DNA from: Sinotaia quadrata
Taxonomy: Eukaryota > Mollusca > Gastropoda > Architaenioglossa > Viviparidae
Length of the DNA: 64,000 bases
Reading direction: 5' to 3'
Assembly (NCBI GenBank): GCA_028829895.1
Contig: CM054181.1
Location: 99,994,360 to 100,058,359, forward strand
This document shows positions 1-13,900 of the stretch, piece after piece. Under the pieces are notes generated by a model. It had not been told where the DNA came from and searched no databases. It was given only the letters and a program-made list of their open reading frames with translations. Numbering within the stretch: position 1 is the stretch's first letter; each line of letters starts with the position of its first letter. Made by a program: the position numbers and the translations under genes.

Positions 1-1838
1 TTTCTAAAACAAATGTAGCAACAGCATGAATATGCCTCATTAACATAGGTGCTAATCCTCATTTATTTATTTTGTCTTTGATCTCTAAGCTCACTGTCTT
101 ATATCAACAGAGATATCTATGCAAATCGATTATAAGAACAGCTGGGAGCCAGAAGACTATTTTTATAACAGACTTTAGAACTTACTATTAACCAAAATAA
201 TCACTCACACTTCAATGTATTATAGTGAGATATTCATGTTTATCAACTAAAAAACTGCTGGGAACTGGAAAACTATTCTTATAAGAAACTTTAGGACCTA
301 AGTAAAACTAAAATAACTGCTCACACTTCACTGTTTGAGAAAGATATTCATGCAAATCACATATTTTTAAAAAGAGGAAGTTTGTCTATCACTGTTTAAA
401 ATTTGTTATGTACTAGATAATATCATGCTTGCTAGTGGCCAATTAAAAGAAAAATGATCTGAATGCAGAATAGCATACCCCATACATTATCAAGCAATCT
501 TTATTCATAAGAAGTAACTTTAGGAAAGTATTACCTTTTAAATATAATCTGTAATTGCATACAGTGTAAAAGCTCTATTAGAAACTTATTTATGACTAAT
601 TTTTGAGTAAAATCAAGAAATCTTATCATTAAGAAAAATTACAACTTTGTAACTTCAATGTAAATAGATTTAGATAGCGCGTGTGCACGTGCATTTATGA
701 GTAAGAGAAAGAGAAACACTTAACTTTTACTAACCAACTCATGAATTTTAGGTGGTTTCTATTGCCTACTCTTTCTGATATTGAATTATCAAGGAATTTT
801 TAGCTTGCTTAGCATGCAATACATGGACCCAATTTATTATCTTGTCTGATGGACTAGACACTAAGCCCACCATCATGAGGAAGATGGTGGTCAAGAATCA
901 CCTATAAGATTTTAAGCTGAGGCTAAACCCTGATCACTTGAGCAAGAGGAAGACATCCTACCATTTGCATTCCCATCTGACAGCTGAGTGTAACTGTATA
1001 CTGTATTGATATGGGAAGCATTTTGTAGGCATTTAAAAAATAAATTAGTCCCAAACCTCATTCAAAAAAATTCTTCATGAACAGAAAGACATTATTATAT
1101 CCAAAGAACATTGATTCAGTTCAAATGACTGATACTTCTTTAACACCAAATAGCTTGCCTACATCTACTTATTAGTTACTGTTATTTATCAACTAAAATG
1201 TTTATTTTAAACATTTGCATCTGTTAATATAACCCTTAAAAATATGAGTTTTATTACTGGCATACCTTTGCTATTGACTTAAACTCGTCCACTTTATTTT
1301 GTTTGGGCTTGTTGTTACCATTTTGATTTTCTTTAGGATTAAAATTAAATTTTGTTAAATTAAGAAGAAGCAGCAATGTATGATTTTATCCCTGATGTCA
1401 AACTATTTTAATACTATAGAGTTATCCTTTTCATCCCTCATCCCATTTTCCATTTCACCATGAATTTAAACACTGTATCTAAATGAATAATGAATGTATT
1501 AGTTAATTATGTTTAGTTTACTCAGTAAGTATTTCATCTTTTAAATTTATATACACTTAATTTTAGTGTTTATAAGTTTTATGATTATAAATTTTCACAA
1601 CTCTGCAAAAAAAATAAAATAATAAATACATTTTTTTAAAGTCAGATTTTAATTTTTCAACATTTCAACAAAAACTTGATAATTAGTGGATATACAGCAC
1701 TCCAAAAGATCAAGTTTCATCCTTCATCCAGACTTTGGTATTTGGTTTCTAGATTTGGCATTAGTGAAAAATATACACATGAAATCTACAATGCAGACAG
1801 TTGTTAAACAGCTCCCATCAGTATATGACCATACTTAC
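1..1838. other. NOB1 intron at left edge
   Basis: No exon was recognised here. The next NOB1 exon lies further left. Contents are an imperfect ~120-bp tandem duplication (112-358) and a decayed repeat at about 830-985 that shares scattered blocks (CACTTGAG..AGAGG..CCT) with the SINE-like sequence at 43575-43700. Confidence 0.6.
112..358. repeat. Two-copy tandem duplication, ~120-bp unit
   Basis: Both units run from AGATAT-C-ATG through CTGGGA, TATAA, ACTTTAG, AAAATAA and CTCACACTTCA. They differ by scattered substitutions and indels. Confidence 0.75.
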
Positions 1839-1936
1839 TTCATGCAAGCGAAACAGCGCAGCACATAACTCTTGGCACACTTGATGAGCATCCCATCCAC
1901 TGACACCACATTAAGACCCATCTGGATCAGCACATT
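1839..1936 (-). CDS. NOB1: NOB1 exon 6 (residues 318-350), start of zinc ribbon
   Basis: Encodes NVLIQMGLNVVSVDGMLIK then AKSYVLRCFACMK. This matches the family's NVLLQMGL block and the first CxxC of the zinc ribbon. It ends in phase 2 at a strong donor GTAAGTA. The second CxxC and the C-terminal tail must lie left of position 1. Confidence 0.93.
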
Positions 1937-4900
1937 CTGAACAGAGGCACATGACAACATCAAGATTCAATTGTATTAATGTGTTCTGATCTCAGTGCAG
2001 AAAACATTCAATATAGGTCCAACTAACACCAACACAGCACAAGATGCACTGAACTGCATACACCTCAGAGCACAATGCATTCAAAATAATTTTCAACACT
2101 ATCAACAGATAAGTATACAAAATATCTCCAGAAATATGCTTAATAAATTCCTTGATAATGTATCCTGGTCTGGAAAAATTATCCTATGGCAAGATTTTGA
2201 CATTTTTCATTATTGAGAGTTGTGAATTTGTCAACCATTTCTTTTTAATTTGGTAATACTAATAGTCATAGTTTTAAGTATGTATAGTGGGAAAATGGTC
2301 TAAGAAAAATTGGTTAAAAAATCAGTCACAAAATCTGACAATTTGCCTTTGTTTATGATCAAAATTGCCCTAAGAAAACTGTCATAGTTTTTATACCTAG
2401 TTCTTAAAAAATGTTCATTCTAAGTGCATCAGATGTATATGAGGGTGGTTTACTAAAAGTACATTTTGAACAACTTTATGTAATTTTGTTAGTAGCATGC
2501 CTATGGTCAAGTTTATTGCATGCATTCGGCAATAATTTAACAAGAATTTTATCATAATATTCTAGCTTAGTACAGATTAATAAAGAAGTGAGATATGATA
2601 ACGTCACAATGACAACAAGACTTTCAACACCCTTTAGTGAGTCATGCACAGATATTTGACATAAATCAACAGTAATCACATAATAATAATACCATAAATT
2701 TTAACACTAAAATCCTTTTCTAATGGACATAACTCTTTATTTACAGTGGAAAATAGTAATCTGTCTATAGTTACTTCTAGTTTTGGTAATCCATTTTTTG
2801 TTTTTACAAAAAGAAAATTTTTCAGAGGATTTGCATATATACACAAAGAAAGGAGACAAATTTGTCAGAGATTACCTGCATGGCAAAGTCTGTAGTGAGG
2901 CAGGCCACAGGAACATTTACCCTCTCCACATCGCCTGTGTCTCCCATCTGACGCTTTACCTCTTGAATGTTACTTGGTGTTATCCAGCCAGTATCATCAT
3001 CATTAATATCATCTTCCTCTAAAAGATTGTCTGGCAATATTTCTCCATCACCTTTTGATTCCTCACCACAATCTGACTCAGCAAATTTCTGCAAAGATGT
3101 AACCAGATGACTGCTTTGTTCAACTTGCACTTCTCTGACAAAACTTTGATCTTCCAAGACACATTCTATCTGATCTCTGATGTTTTCTACATCAACTCTG
3201 ATTTCTTGCCCATTTTTTACATCATCTTGTGCCAGATTTCCTTTCTGACTATTCTGAGAAGTTTCTTCAGCAAGCAAACAATACTGTCTTGATGTGTCAA
3301 TTTGGATTTGTTGCAAATCATTATCCAGATAATTATTTTTGTTTTCAGATTCAGAATTATCTAGCTGCTTATTCTCTGAAGCTTGGCAGGCCAGGATTTT
3401 TGGTTTCTTCAAAAGAAATATTTTAGGTACATTTAAATTAAAATGAGTAAGACTGTCTAAAGTGAAAATTATTAAGTAAGGTCCAAATTTCTTATACAAA
3501 GAGTATAGACTGACAAACAAAACAAAAAGAAGAAAAAGTAAAAGAAAAAAGAAAGTCCTGATTATCCAACTTTATCCAATAGAGCCATAAAGTCATGCTA
3601 CTGACAACAGTGAACTGTGGGCACATACATACTTATTTCTATTCAGTTGTCATTTCATCACAAACTGCTATGTTGTCTGTGGTTCATTCAACTGAACAAT
3701 CTTTAATCACTTATTATTTAATTTTTGTTTTGTTTTGTATTTTGACATACTCATATTGTTTACTTAATTAAATGTTGCATTTAATCTATGTTAAACCCAT
3801 TGTTCAGTTTATGGGTGAGTGAAATTTATTTCTTCAAATAATAGTTTTGTAATAATACTGTTACATGTGCAAGAGAATAATTATTAATACATCTGATTGT
3901 ATACTTACTGCATTTCCATTTAATTTTATGATCTGTTTCACCTCCCCACCCACTCAGCACCCATTTTTACATTAACCGACTCTTCTGAACACTTAGAAGA
4001 CCCATGTAGGTTGGATAATCAAGACCATTATAACATAGAAAAGAAAAACAAAATGATTGTTAATAACTGCAAGAAAAAAAATTACATTTAAATAGGTAGT
4101 CCCACTCGTTTTTTTCTGGTTAATATTGGACAGATCTTTTACACTCTAAATGCTATGCAACAAATAAGAACATTCATGGCATTTAGTATACACAACTGAT
4201 GAACAAAGTACATCCAGGATGCATATTATTAACTAATTTGCCATGTAGTTAATGCCTAAATTTCCCCAGATAAATTGCAATGAAACTGAGAAAATTATTT
4301 GAAGCTGAAAATGACCATACAGCAAATTTTAATGAGAAAAAGCAGTAACCAAGTGTTATATAGAAAATGTAAACAAGCAAACTGTCACATCTCTGAAACT
4401 ACACATCACACAGAGTTGTTTTCACATATCAAAATGATCAGCAAACTATCGCTCTTTCTCTCTCTCAAGATAATTTGTGTTTAATCATATATTAAGTTAC
4501 ATTTTTCATTTTACCAAACAAGTTCACCATTATTAACTAATGAAGTTTAATATGTCTGTTTTAATACTTAAGACCACCCAAACCTAAGAAGTCAAACAAA
4601 AAATCAAATCAAAGAAACTAAAGAATCAAAATGTTTTGGTCTAAAACAAACTAAAGACCACAACCCAATACAGCCAGCCCAACAACAATAACAAAGAGAT
4701 GAAATGTCTTAGAAAATTTTAAAAAGACACAAAAATTAAACTGACTATAGGTATGAAAATGAGAATCTGGCTGGTTGTGCATCACTAGATATGCTATAGG
4801 AACTTTTCTGATACTCTTTCTGTTTTCTTCTGCTAGATGTGCTCTCTATCTAAAGCACACAAACTACAATTGACGGGTAGAAGTAATTCCATAACTGATG

Positions 4901-7900
4901 TAAGTACTCAGGCACATACATTTCGTTAATAAAGAAAACTGACAATTTCAAAGTCTTCTTAATGCAAAACTTTGTTCAAATTTAATAAAAATAGATGAAG
5001 CATTAATTACCGATAACTAGATTAATGACAACAACAAAAAATGTGTTAAACTATATATAACCTGTGATGTAGGACCGAGGTAGAATCCAGCAATATTAGT
5101 TGGTTTATCAAGTGGTCGACTTGTTATCATATATTGTGCAGGCTGCAAGTAAAAAGAAAGAACTTAAAACACTTATGGAAGTGCTCAAATGATTATATAA
5201 GAAATGAAAGACAAGAGAGCTAGTAATTTTCCAGCTTGAATTTTTTCCTAGGTCATGAAAGAAACCACATTATTTACATTACAAAATTTAAAATGATTCA
5301 GAACTGTTTCCTATATAAGCAGTGGTGTGTTTAGTGACTGTAGGTAAACTTTTATTGAATCTTATTATGTCCAAGAAAAGTAGTTCTAATTAATTTTGCA
5401 GTGTGTTTATGAAATCAATGATGTCTCAAAGATATATCTCTGAGAGTTTCTTCCCTTAGATTTATTATTATTATTATTCTACAAAGTGGATTTATGGACA
5501 TTTCATAGGCACTAAGTTTAAAAACATTAAAACAGGCACACTTCTGAACACCGAGTGCTTTTCGACAGATATGATTGGTGAACCAGAGAAGCAAACTACC
5601 AATGATTATTTTAGTATCTTTGACTGGCAGTTTGTTACATGGTGGTTGGAGCCCACTAGTATTTTACATAACGACTATCAATGACTGACCCAGGCAGCTG
5701 GCCAACACAGGAGGTGATTGTATACGAGACAAGCAGGTTTTTTGTCCTGTCATAACTGATCGGAAAATTATTGAAAACGAAATTGAAAGTGGAAAATCAC
5801 TTCGATAGGTGGAAGAGTGGGAGATTAGAGGTAAGACCAGGGGATTCTTCTGCTAAAAACGGAAGGTAGGTAGGTCTGTATTTGTTGGGTCTGCTGAAAC
5901 CAAAAAGGTGCTTGCTCAAGAAGACCAGATGCTAGAAGATGACCATGCTGATTTCTGCAGAGCCTCAAAATGTATAACCTACAGGTACAGACACATTGGT
6001 TGTGATTGCTATGGACTTCAAAGAGATTAGAATGGATGTAGAGACTTGTGGCTGGCTTATTGCAGGATGGTGGAAAAACTTCCACTATTACCAGCTTCAG
6101 GGAAAACCAGTTCAATAACTGTCTCATCATCACTCTTTGTCTGCTATTTTTCAGAATTACTGGTCCCTACTGGAGTCTTCTTGGCAGCCAGATACACTAC
6201 CTGGACTTTTGCCAATATGTGGGGGAAGATGTACAGTGTGCTACAGCAATGGCAGTTTGACTCCTCACTGATTTTACATCCTGACCGCCCTCCTGTGTTT
6301 TCCAATATTCAATTCATCTATAGAGATGTTCTGCAGTCACTTCTTGATATTGACAACAATAAATGTGAAGCAGTGAAGCTGGTAGTCAGCAACATTTGTG
6401 CAGGTATGGTGAGTTGCACAAACAGGCAGCTAGCAGACTTTCTTGCTGGTGGCAAGTATTACAATGTGCAGGATCAAAATCTTCGCACAAGGCTTGCTCA
6501 TTGGGGAATGCTTTGCAGATTTAGACGCCTCCTTATTCAAAAGAAGAAGCTGTAGCTTGCACCACCATCAATATGTTAAAGTGCAACAAGTCGATTTCTG
6601 TTTGGAGTGCCAGCTAATCTAATGAACAGGATAAGCTGCTGAAAATGTCTGCATCAAAGTCTTTGTCACTGTGTCAAAAGCACATGATTGAAGAGGAAAA
6701 TGCTATCCAGAGGAGGAGAAACACAATAAAGAAACTAGGAAGTGAAAAGAAGAAGGTGAAAGGCTGAAGCAACAAAAGATATACTGATCACGGAGGTCTT
6801 GAAAAAACATAGTGGCCCTTGCTCACACCCTGGGGATGTGGATCAGTTGCTACAAGCGTGCAAAACAAAGCAGCAATTGACAGCAGTTCTAAAAGCTGAG
6901 CGAGTTTCTTCTCCAGAAAACCAGAAGTCTCCATTGCTCAAAGTTATGGGTTCCATCCTTGAACTTGGCAACTGACTTAGATTCATGGAGAACAGTTACC
7001 AACTACTAGCTTGTCCAATAAACGCAAGATGTTTTCAGAGTCTGACAACAGTGACACTGAAAATGAAGCTGTAGATCCCCTGACATGGATGTACAGGTTG
7101 ACAATGATTTTAAATTTACAAATGTAGGAGAGATTGTCGCTGTGTATTATGTTGAAGACTTCTTCATTGGCGAAGTTGTTAGCATAAACAGTAAAGAACT
7201 AAGAATAAGCCATTTTCAATTTCATGCAAAAAAGCAGGCACAAGGGATGGCAATTTAGTCTTCACACAAACCTCATTTCCACCCATTCAGTGTCAGGCTA
7301 AAAAGCAAGGTTGGCAGTGTGTCTGGTACTTTTGCCGCCCAGCAAAAATTTTATAGGTTGCTCTACTAAAAAATGAAAAGCGAGTGTAATTCTAAACAGA
7401 TTTTCAAAATGTTAAGTGAAAAGTATTAAAGACCCCATGGCAACCACAATTGGTTTAGACTTTCGGACGCATACATCCACCTGACACCCAAAAGGTACAG
7501 TTGTGTTCACCCAGCGAATAACATTAAACCATCTTCCTCATCAGGTTGCACACTTTTGTTGACCCCCCAAAACCTCCCTGCCAGATACCAGGCTTTCAAG
7601 AATTACTTCAAAGAACATTTTCAGTTGTAATGATGCACTGAATACCACCAACTTGATATGTTCTGACCTGAAATAGATGGAAATCATTATGGTGGCATCA
7701 ATGTTTACCAGACATGATGGTGATAAATAGGAGTTAAGTGACAAAAGTCTAATATTTTTCTATGGTATCCAGTATTTCACTCACAGACTCGGTCAACTTG
7801 ATCAATGTAAAAGGTAAAGAAGCTGGTTATAATAGCCATATGTTTGCTTGCTGCAGAAATATACCATTATTTCAAACATATTAAATGATATAAAAGCATT

Positions 7901-10900
7901 GTTTTAATAATTTGTAATGACTTTTCAATATTTTTTGTAACAGCACTAAGGTTCATCAGTGAAAAATCAAAATAAATCTGTACCTTTTATGTTAGGAATA
8001 ATAAAACAGTCCACTTACTGGAAAAATCACAGAATAATTGTTTATTTAACGTTTAAAGTACCTGTCAAGTTTCATGGCAGTAGTTTTAAAAGATATTAAT
8101 TTTTCCAGCGATTACCAACAGAGTAATGCAAAATGCATTATTATCTGATTTTAGAGCCCCAGGTATGTCAAAGTATTTGTTATTGGCATGTGGGAAAAAA
8201 TAGACATATTCTATATATTGCCCACTTCCAGATTATTCAAAATTAAGGCTTTCCATTTATGTGTCCACTGGATCACTCCAAAATACGAGTTTTATGCTAA
8301 TTTTTAGGTATCACCATGCATTTTTAGCCAACTTTGACGTACTGCCCACAAGCCAAGTTTTAAGCAATTGCTTAAATTTCTGACACTTACATCTAGATAT
8401 AGTTTTAAGATAAGATGGTCTCAGCTGACTTCTTAAGTTTTTTTTTTATTAAGTTATAAAAAGTCAAACTTTGAAGATTATGTGATTTTGATCGGATTCA
8501 TATTTTATCACAAATTTAATAGGCAATATCTTCAGAATCAATTGAGATAGCTGATTATGTCCACATAAAAAAACAGTAGTTTAACTACAAATGCACATAT
8601 TAAATTTTGACTGCCACTACCTACCTACTAGCTTGCCAAGTATTTGTCTTTATTACTTTAATATAATGTATACCAATAAGAACGAACAATTCTTAATCAA
8701 TTTGTTAAAAGTGTAAAATAAACATACACAATTTATAAAAATTGGTTATTTACTTCAAAACAACCTCTCACAAAGGCTTTTCATAAATAAATATGATTGA
8801 TTTAATTCAGAAGCTAAGAATAAAGAAGTGAGTATTTTTATTTACAAATTATAATACCACTGATATCCAAGACTACCTGTGAATTATAAGTCATTAAGAC
8901 TACTGGGTGAAATCTGGCCAGTGTTCTACTTCTAGTGATAAGATTTGTGCAAGTCCTTTCCAAACAAAACATAGTGTACTGAACCTTATCCAAATGTGAA
9001 TGAAACTGCATTTAATAATCATAATTATATTACCTCGTACATGCAATTTTAGGGTCATTCATAACAATTCACAAACTAAACAAGTCTCACTTCAATAATC
9101 AGACTGAACAGTTTAAAAATGCTCCACGTAAGAGAAAAATCATGATAAAATGAAACACAAGATAAATATAAGTGGATTCCGCTGTTATATATTAAATTGT
9201 GAAAGTATAAGTAGACACCTTTTTATCAGGAGCATTTTTGATGTGTGCAATTCCAACATGTTCTTTCTCAAGCATGTAAGTAAGAGCAAGCACTTTAATG
9301 TCTGTAGCCGACAGATTTCGGTAATCACCAGTTTTTCTGGCAAAGTCACTCACTGGAAAGAAGCATAAATTTAATATTTTTAAATGAAAGACAATCATTA
9401 AATATTTCTACTGAGGGTGAATAATTCACAGTATGAATCTGTTTCTCATTCTGTGTTAGTTCTGTTACCATTAATTATTACTAATATTAGTTATATTACT
9501 ACTATACTAGTTTTACTGTATAGTGGTATAGAATGAAAAATAAATGGAATGACAAAATCAGTTATTGAGTTAAATACCAATCAGAAGATGAGGAAAATAT
9601 AAAAACATTTTTCAATCAAAATTAGATAAGCTTAATAGAGGAATATAATACATGCTCCAAGCACCCACAAACCAGAGCCCATATGAGGTTCCCATATGGT
9701 TCCATGGGAAGATAAACAAAAAGAGAACTCATCAGGATGTGCCCCTTAATAAAAAGGATGTCCTTTTAGCACCCTTTTCACATGGTATTGTATATTTGTG
9801 TCGACTGAGTTGAATAATTTACATTTTTCTTGAGAATTAGAGGGTGAGGAAAGTATAAAAACGTTTTTCCATCAATCAGATAAGCTTAGTAGATGAATAT
9901 CATAAAGGTTCAAAAAAATGTAACCAAAATATTCATATGCTAATGTTTTTCAAATTTATTCATTGTATTCAGAAATATTCAACTTTAAAAAATCTAATAT
10001 GATTTTACTTCCGTTTTAGCATGTTATGAAGAAAGTAATAAATTCTTAAGTATAAAATAATGGTGATAATATCATAAACTACTTCTTATATTTTTCAAAG
10101 GCATTTTTTGCAGGACATGTAATTTTGATGAGTTTAAGTAACAAATATGAAAAATAAAATTTCTTTCCATCAAGATCACATTGCTACAACAATAGTGGCA
10201 GCAAAATTTTCAAAATCACTAACGGTTCAAAAACAACTAAGATTTCTGATAATCTCGACATATTTTGAATAAATTGATTAATATTGTAAATAGCTTACCG
10301 TTATATATTTATGTCCCTATCCATATGATTTCTTTCATATATAAAGCTTCTCATAACCTGTGTGTATGTTTTCAACCCGAGTGAGTTAGGGTAGAAAAAC
10401 TGAAATACATTCCGGAATTTAAATATACTGATTAGGCTTATTGTGTATTATATACTATTAAAAAATGTATATATTTAATTTTAAATAGACACTTTGTTTA
10501 TTACTCAATATTGTGTCCCCAATATAATAACTTAGCCTGTTTTATGTTTAACTGAGAAAAATAGAGCTTCTTTTCATGATAACATTCTTTGTCAATGGGA
10601 ACTGAATTTGGTTTCCACATCATGAAGTGATAGTTTTACAACCCATTTTAAACAAATATGTATTCAGATCAAGTTAAGAATTTAGGTTAATAAAGAAAAT
10701 CTATTTGTTGTACAGTCGAACCCGGATATGTCGACGGCCTAGGGGTTTGCCAAAAAGTGTCGAGATAACTGATGATCGAGATTACCGAAAACCAATATGG
10801 CAGCAATATATTACAGTACTATAACATACGTTGGAAATTTCTTTATGTACATGATGTGCGTTAATGTATGAGAATGTACATGCACATGTTTGGTGATTTT

Positions 10901-13900
10901 TTTACACAACAGCGTTGCTGCGATTTGTTTGATGACGCGACCGGCATACTATAAAATGTACATATAGGTACATGTTTGTTAACAACAAAAGGTTTATGTA
11001 CACGCGGTTAATATGGTTTCTTTACAAAGTCTAAAAATGTACATACATCTACATGTACATTGTTTGTTAACAACAAAAGGCTTATGTACACCAACTAACA
11101 GCAGAGATTTACCAGTACATGTATACAATAAAAATGTATAAACCTTTCATTATATTCTCCAACATTGCAAACAAAAACATCGCTCACAAAATCACAAAAA
11201 ATCTGCAGGGGGGTACACTGTAGTTCATTTTTACAAAATGCTAACCAATGTCAAAATTAAACTCGTGTGTCATTTCGCTCTGACACAGCTCTGAAAGTAT
11301 TGTATGCGCGGTTACTTCAAAAGCGGGCTAATTAACATAAAGAGGTGTGAGCCAGTTGAAGGGCATCGAAAACTAATATTTTCAAAAGCCGGATATGATT
11401 AGTCATGGGGATCGAGATAACTGATGTTAAGTGGTGATTTGGGCCCTCTTTTGTGCTCAAAATACATGTACAGCACAAAGAAAGAAAGAAACAAAGAGAC
11501 ATTGCATAAGTGTTTGGCGACATAAAAGAATCGACATAACTGATGAGAAAATGCTACGACAAAGAGGGAATGTGGCCCACCGTCGATTCTCGATACAAAC
11601 CTTTCATTATACATGTATGTACTGGACATGTATTCTCCAACTTTGCAAACACAAAGATTGCTCACAAAATAAAAAAACCCTATGTGGTGTATGTGTAGTT
11701 CGTTTTTACAAAAAGCTAACCAGTATCAAAATTAAATTCGCAAATCATTTTGTGTGTGTGTGTATTTCGCTCACACTCACCCAGAAGTCGCAATAGACCT
11801 TCATGATGTTCTCAGTCTTGGTTTGCTTCTGGGGGATCCCCACAGCCTTGCGGTACGTCTAAGGTGGAGGGCAGGAGGAAGGGGGTGAAACAGTTTGCAC
11901 CTATTATGCGCACACCCTCAAGTGCCCTCCGTCGGGGAGGAGGCGAAGCTGCCTCTGAAAAGTATCGTACAAGCAGTTACTTCAAAAGTGGGCTAACAAA
12001 AGAGGTGTGAGCCAGTTGAAGGGCAACATTGTGCCTATTTTGCCCATGGCAAACATCGCGTCCGATGAGGAAAACAATGGCCTTCTAAGTTTGTTAACAA
12101 GCCATGGCCATTTATTGTTAGCAAGATGGTGAAGTGTCATCGATAACTAACATTTTCAAAAGCCAGCGATTAGTCGTCACAGGGATTGAGATTATGGATG
12201 TTAAAGTCGCGATTTTGGCACTCTTTTATGCTCGAGATATTAGGGTTCAGCGACATAAAAGAATCAACATAACCAATGAGAAAATGCTAAGACAAAGAGA
12301 GAATTTGGCGGTTTCACTTCAAAAACATCGACTTACTAGGGTTGGCGAGTTAACCGAAGTCGAGATAAGTGGGTTCGACTGAGATAATTATGTTGATTAT
12401 TTAAAAATAATTTTTTTGTCTGGTAAAACACACCTCAACTTTACTTTCGAAGTTTTCAAACAAAAACATGCTTTTTACATTATTTCAAGCTTCTATAATA
12501 TCAACATTTTTATCATTTTTGTTGTTATTTTTATGTAAGCATAAAATGTAGACTATAACATTAAAATAATTTGATTTAATCCACTTTATATTTTGCACTT
12601 TATGTCACACAATGCTATACTTGTACAGAGAATAACCCATACATGTTCACGTAAATGAAAAAAAATATTGAAATAAAGCACATTTAACAATACTAAAAAT
12701 GTTAATGGCTCAATGTCAGTAAACAGTAAAATACCAAAGATGATGGCTTCAGACGATGGTTGCTTAAAGTTCAGGGTATAGGGAAGCACTTGAAGACGTT
12801 TTCTTGTGGTTTTATCACAGCTCTCATACACCACCTCAGGCACCGTATACACATTTTCTCCAATCTCCTAGCAAATCACATGATAAACAATCCAAATATT
12901 AAACAGCTGTTCTAAGAAATCTTTATGTTTGACCTAGTAACTTCAAATAGCAAAAACAAGTTTTAATCCCACAGTTCTGTGATAAGGATACTGAAAATGA
13001 AATTAAAACTGCCTTAAATAATAATAAGCTAATAATATTATTACATGTATTAATAAATTACTATATTTGCTAATAGTAATAATCAGTTGCATTTGGAATG
13101 AGAGAATAAAATCAAGTATGTGAGGACCCTTGATAATTTTGATACATAGTAAGACAAAGTGAATTGTATAGTCTTATAATTATCATTATTGATTCATCTT
13201 ACCTAATCATCCTTAGAGAGAAAAAAGTATTGTAAATAGAAATGTTTTGAGCCAATAATTTCCAGAGAAAGAGAAGGAGAGAGGGGGGAGAGAGATAGTT
13301 CTGATGACAAATCAAAACAGTCCTTGACAAAAGGAAAATATCTGCAACTTAATTTGAGGCTTATTCTATTGCTCCAATCTCAAAAAGAAAATTGAATGAG
13401 TATCTTGTCATAAACTAAAGCAGATCTTAAACACATGTGACATATATCATAAAACATATTACATATCTAAGAAATGTGCTTTGTTCTGAAGACCTCAGAA
13501 ACCATGAGGTCTAACGGGAGGTAATTTCATAGTTCTAAGAAAAATAGTTCAATAATTTCTTAACAACACCAGTATTTGTTATGTGATTTCAGGGTCAACA
13601 CTTGCTCTAATTCTTTTACAAAACAAATTCTAATTCTTTTATAAAACAAAACACAAAAACAAGGGCTGTGAAAAACTATGTTGTTTTTTTTTAAAAATCA
13701 CTGTAAACAGTTAAATGCAACAATTATCTCATACACATATTATTAGTATTTACTATTATTGTACTAAAAGAATACATATTATATAATTCTTACCTTAGTA
13801 TTTTATAAACTGAAATTCTTTTACATTGTAGTATCCAGTATAGCTATCAATGCTACTAGTACTACTAAGTGCTATAAATAAAACGTTTAATTATTTTTGT

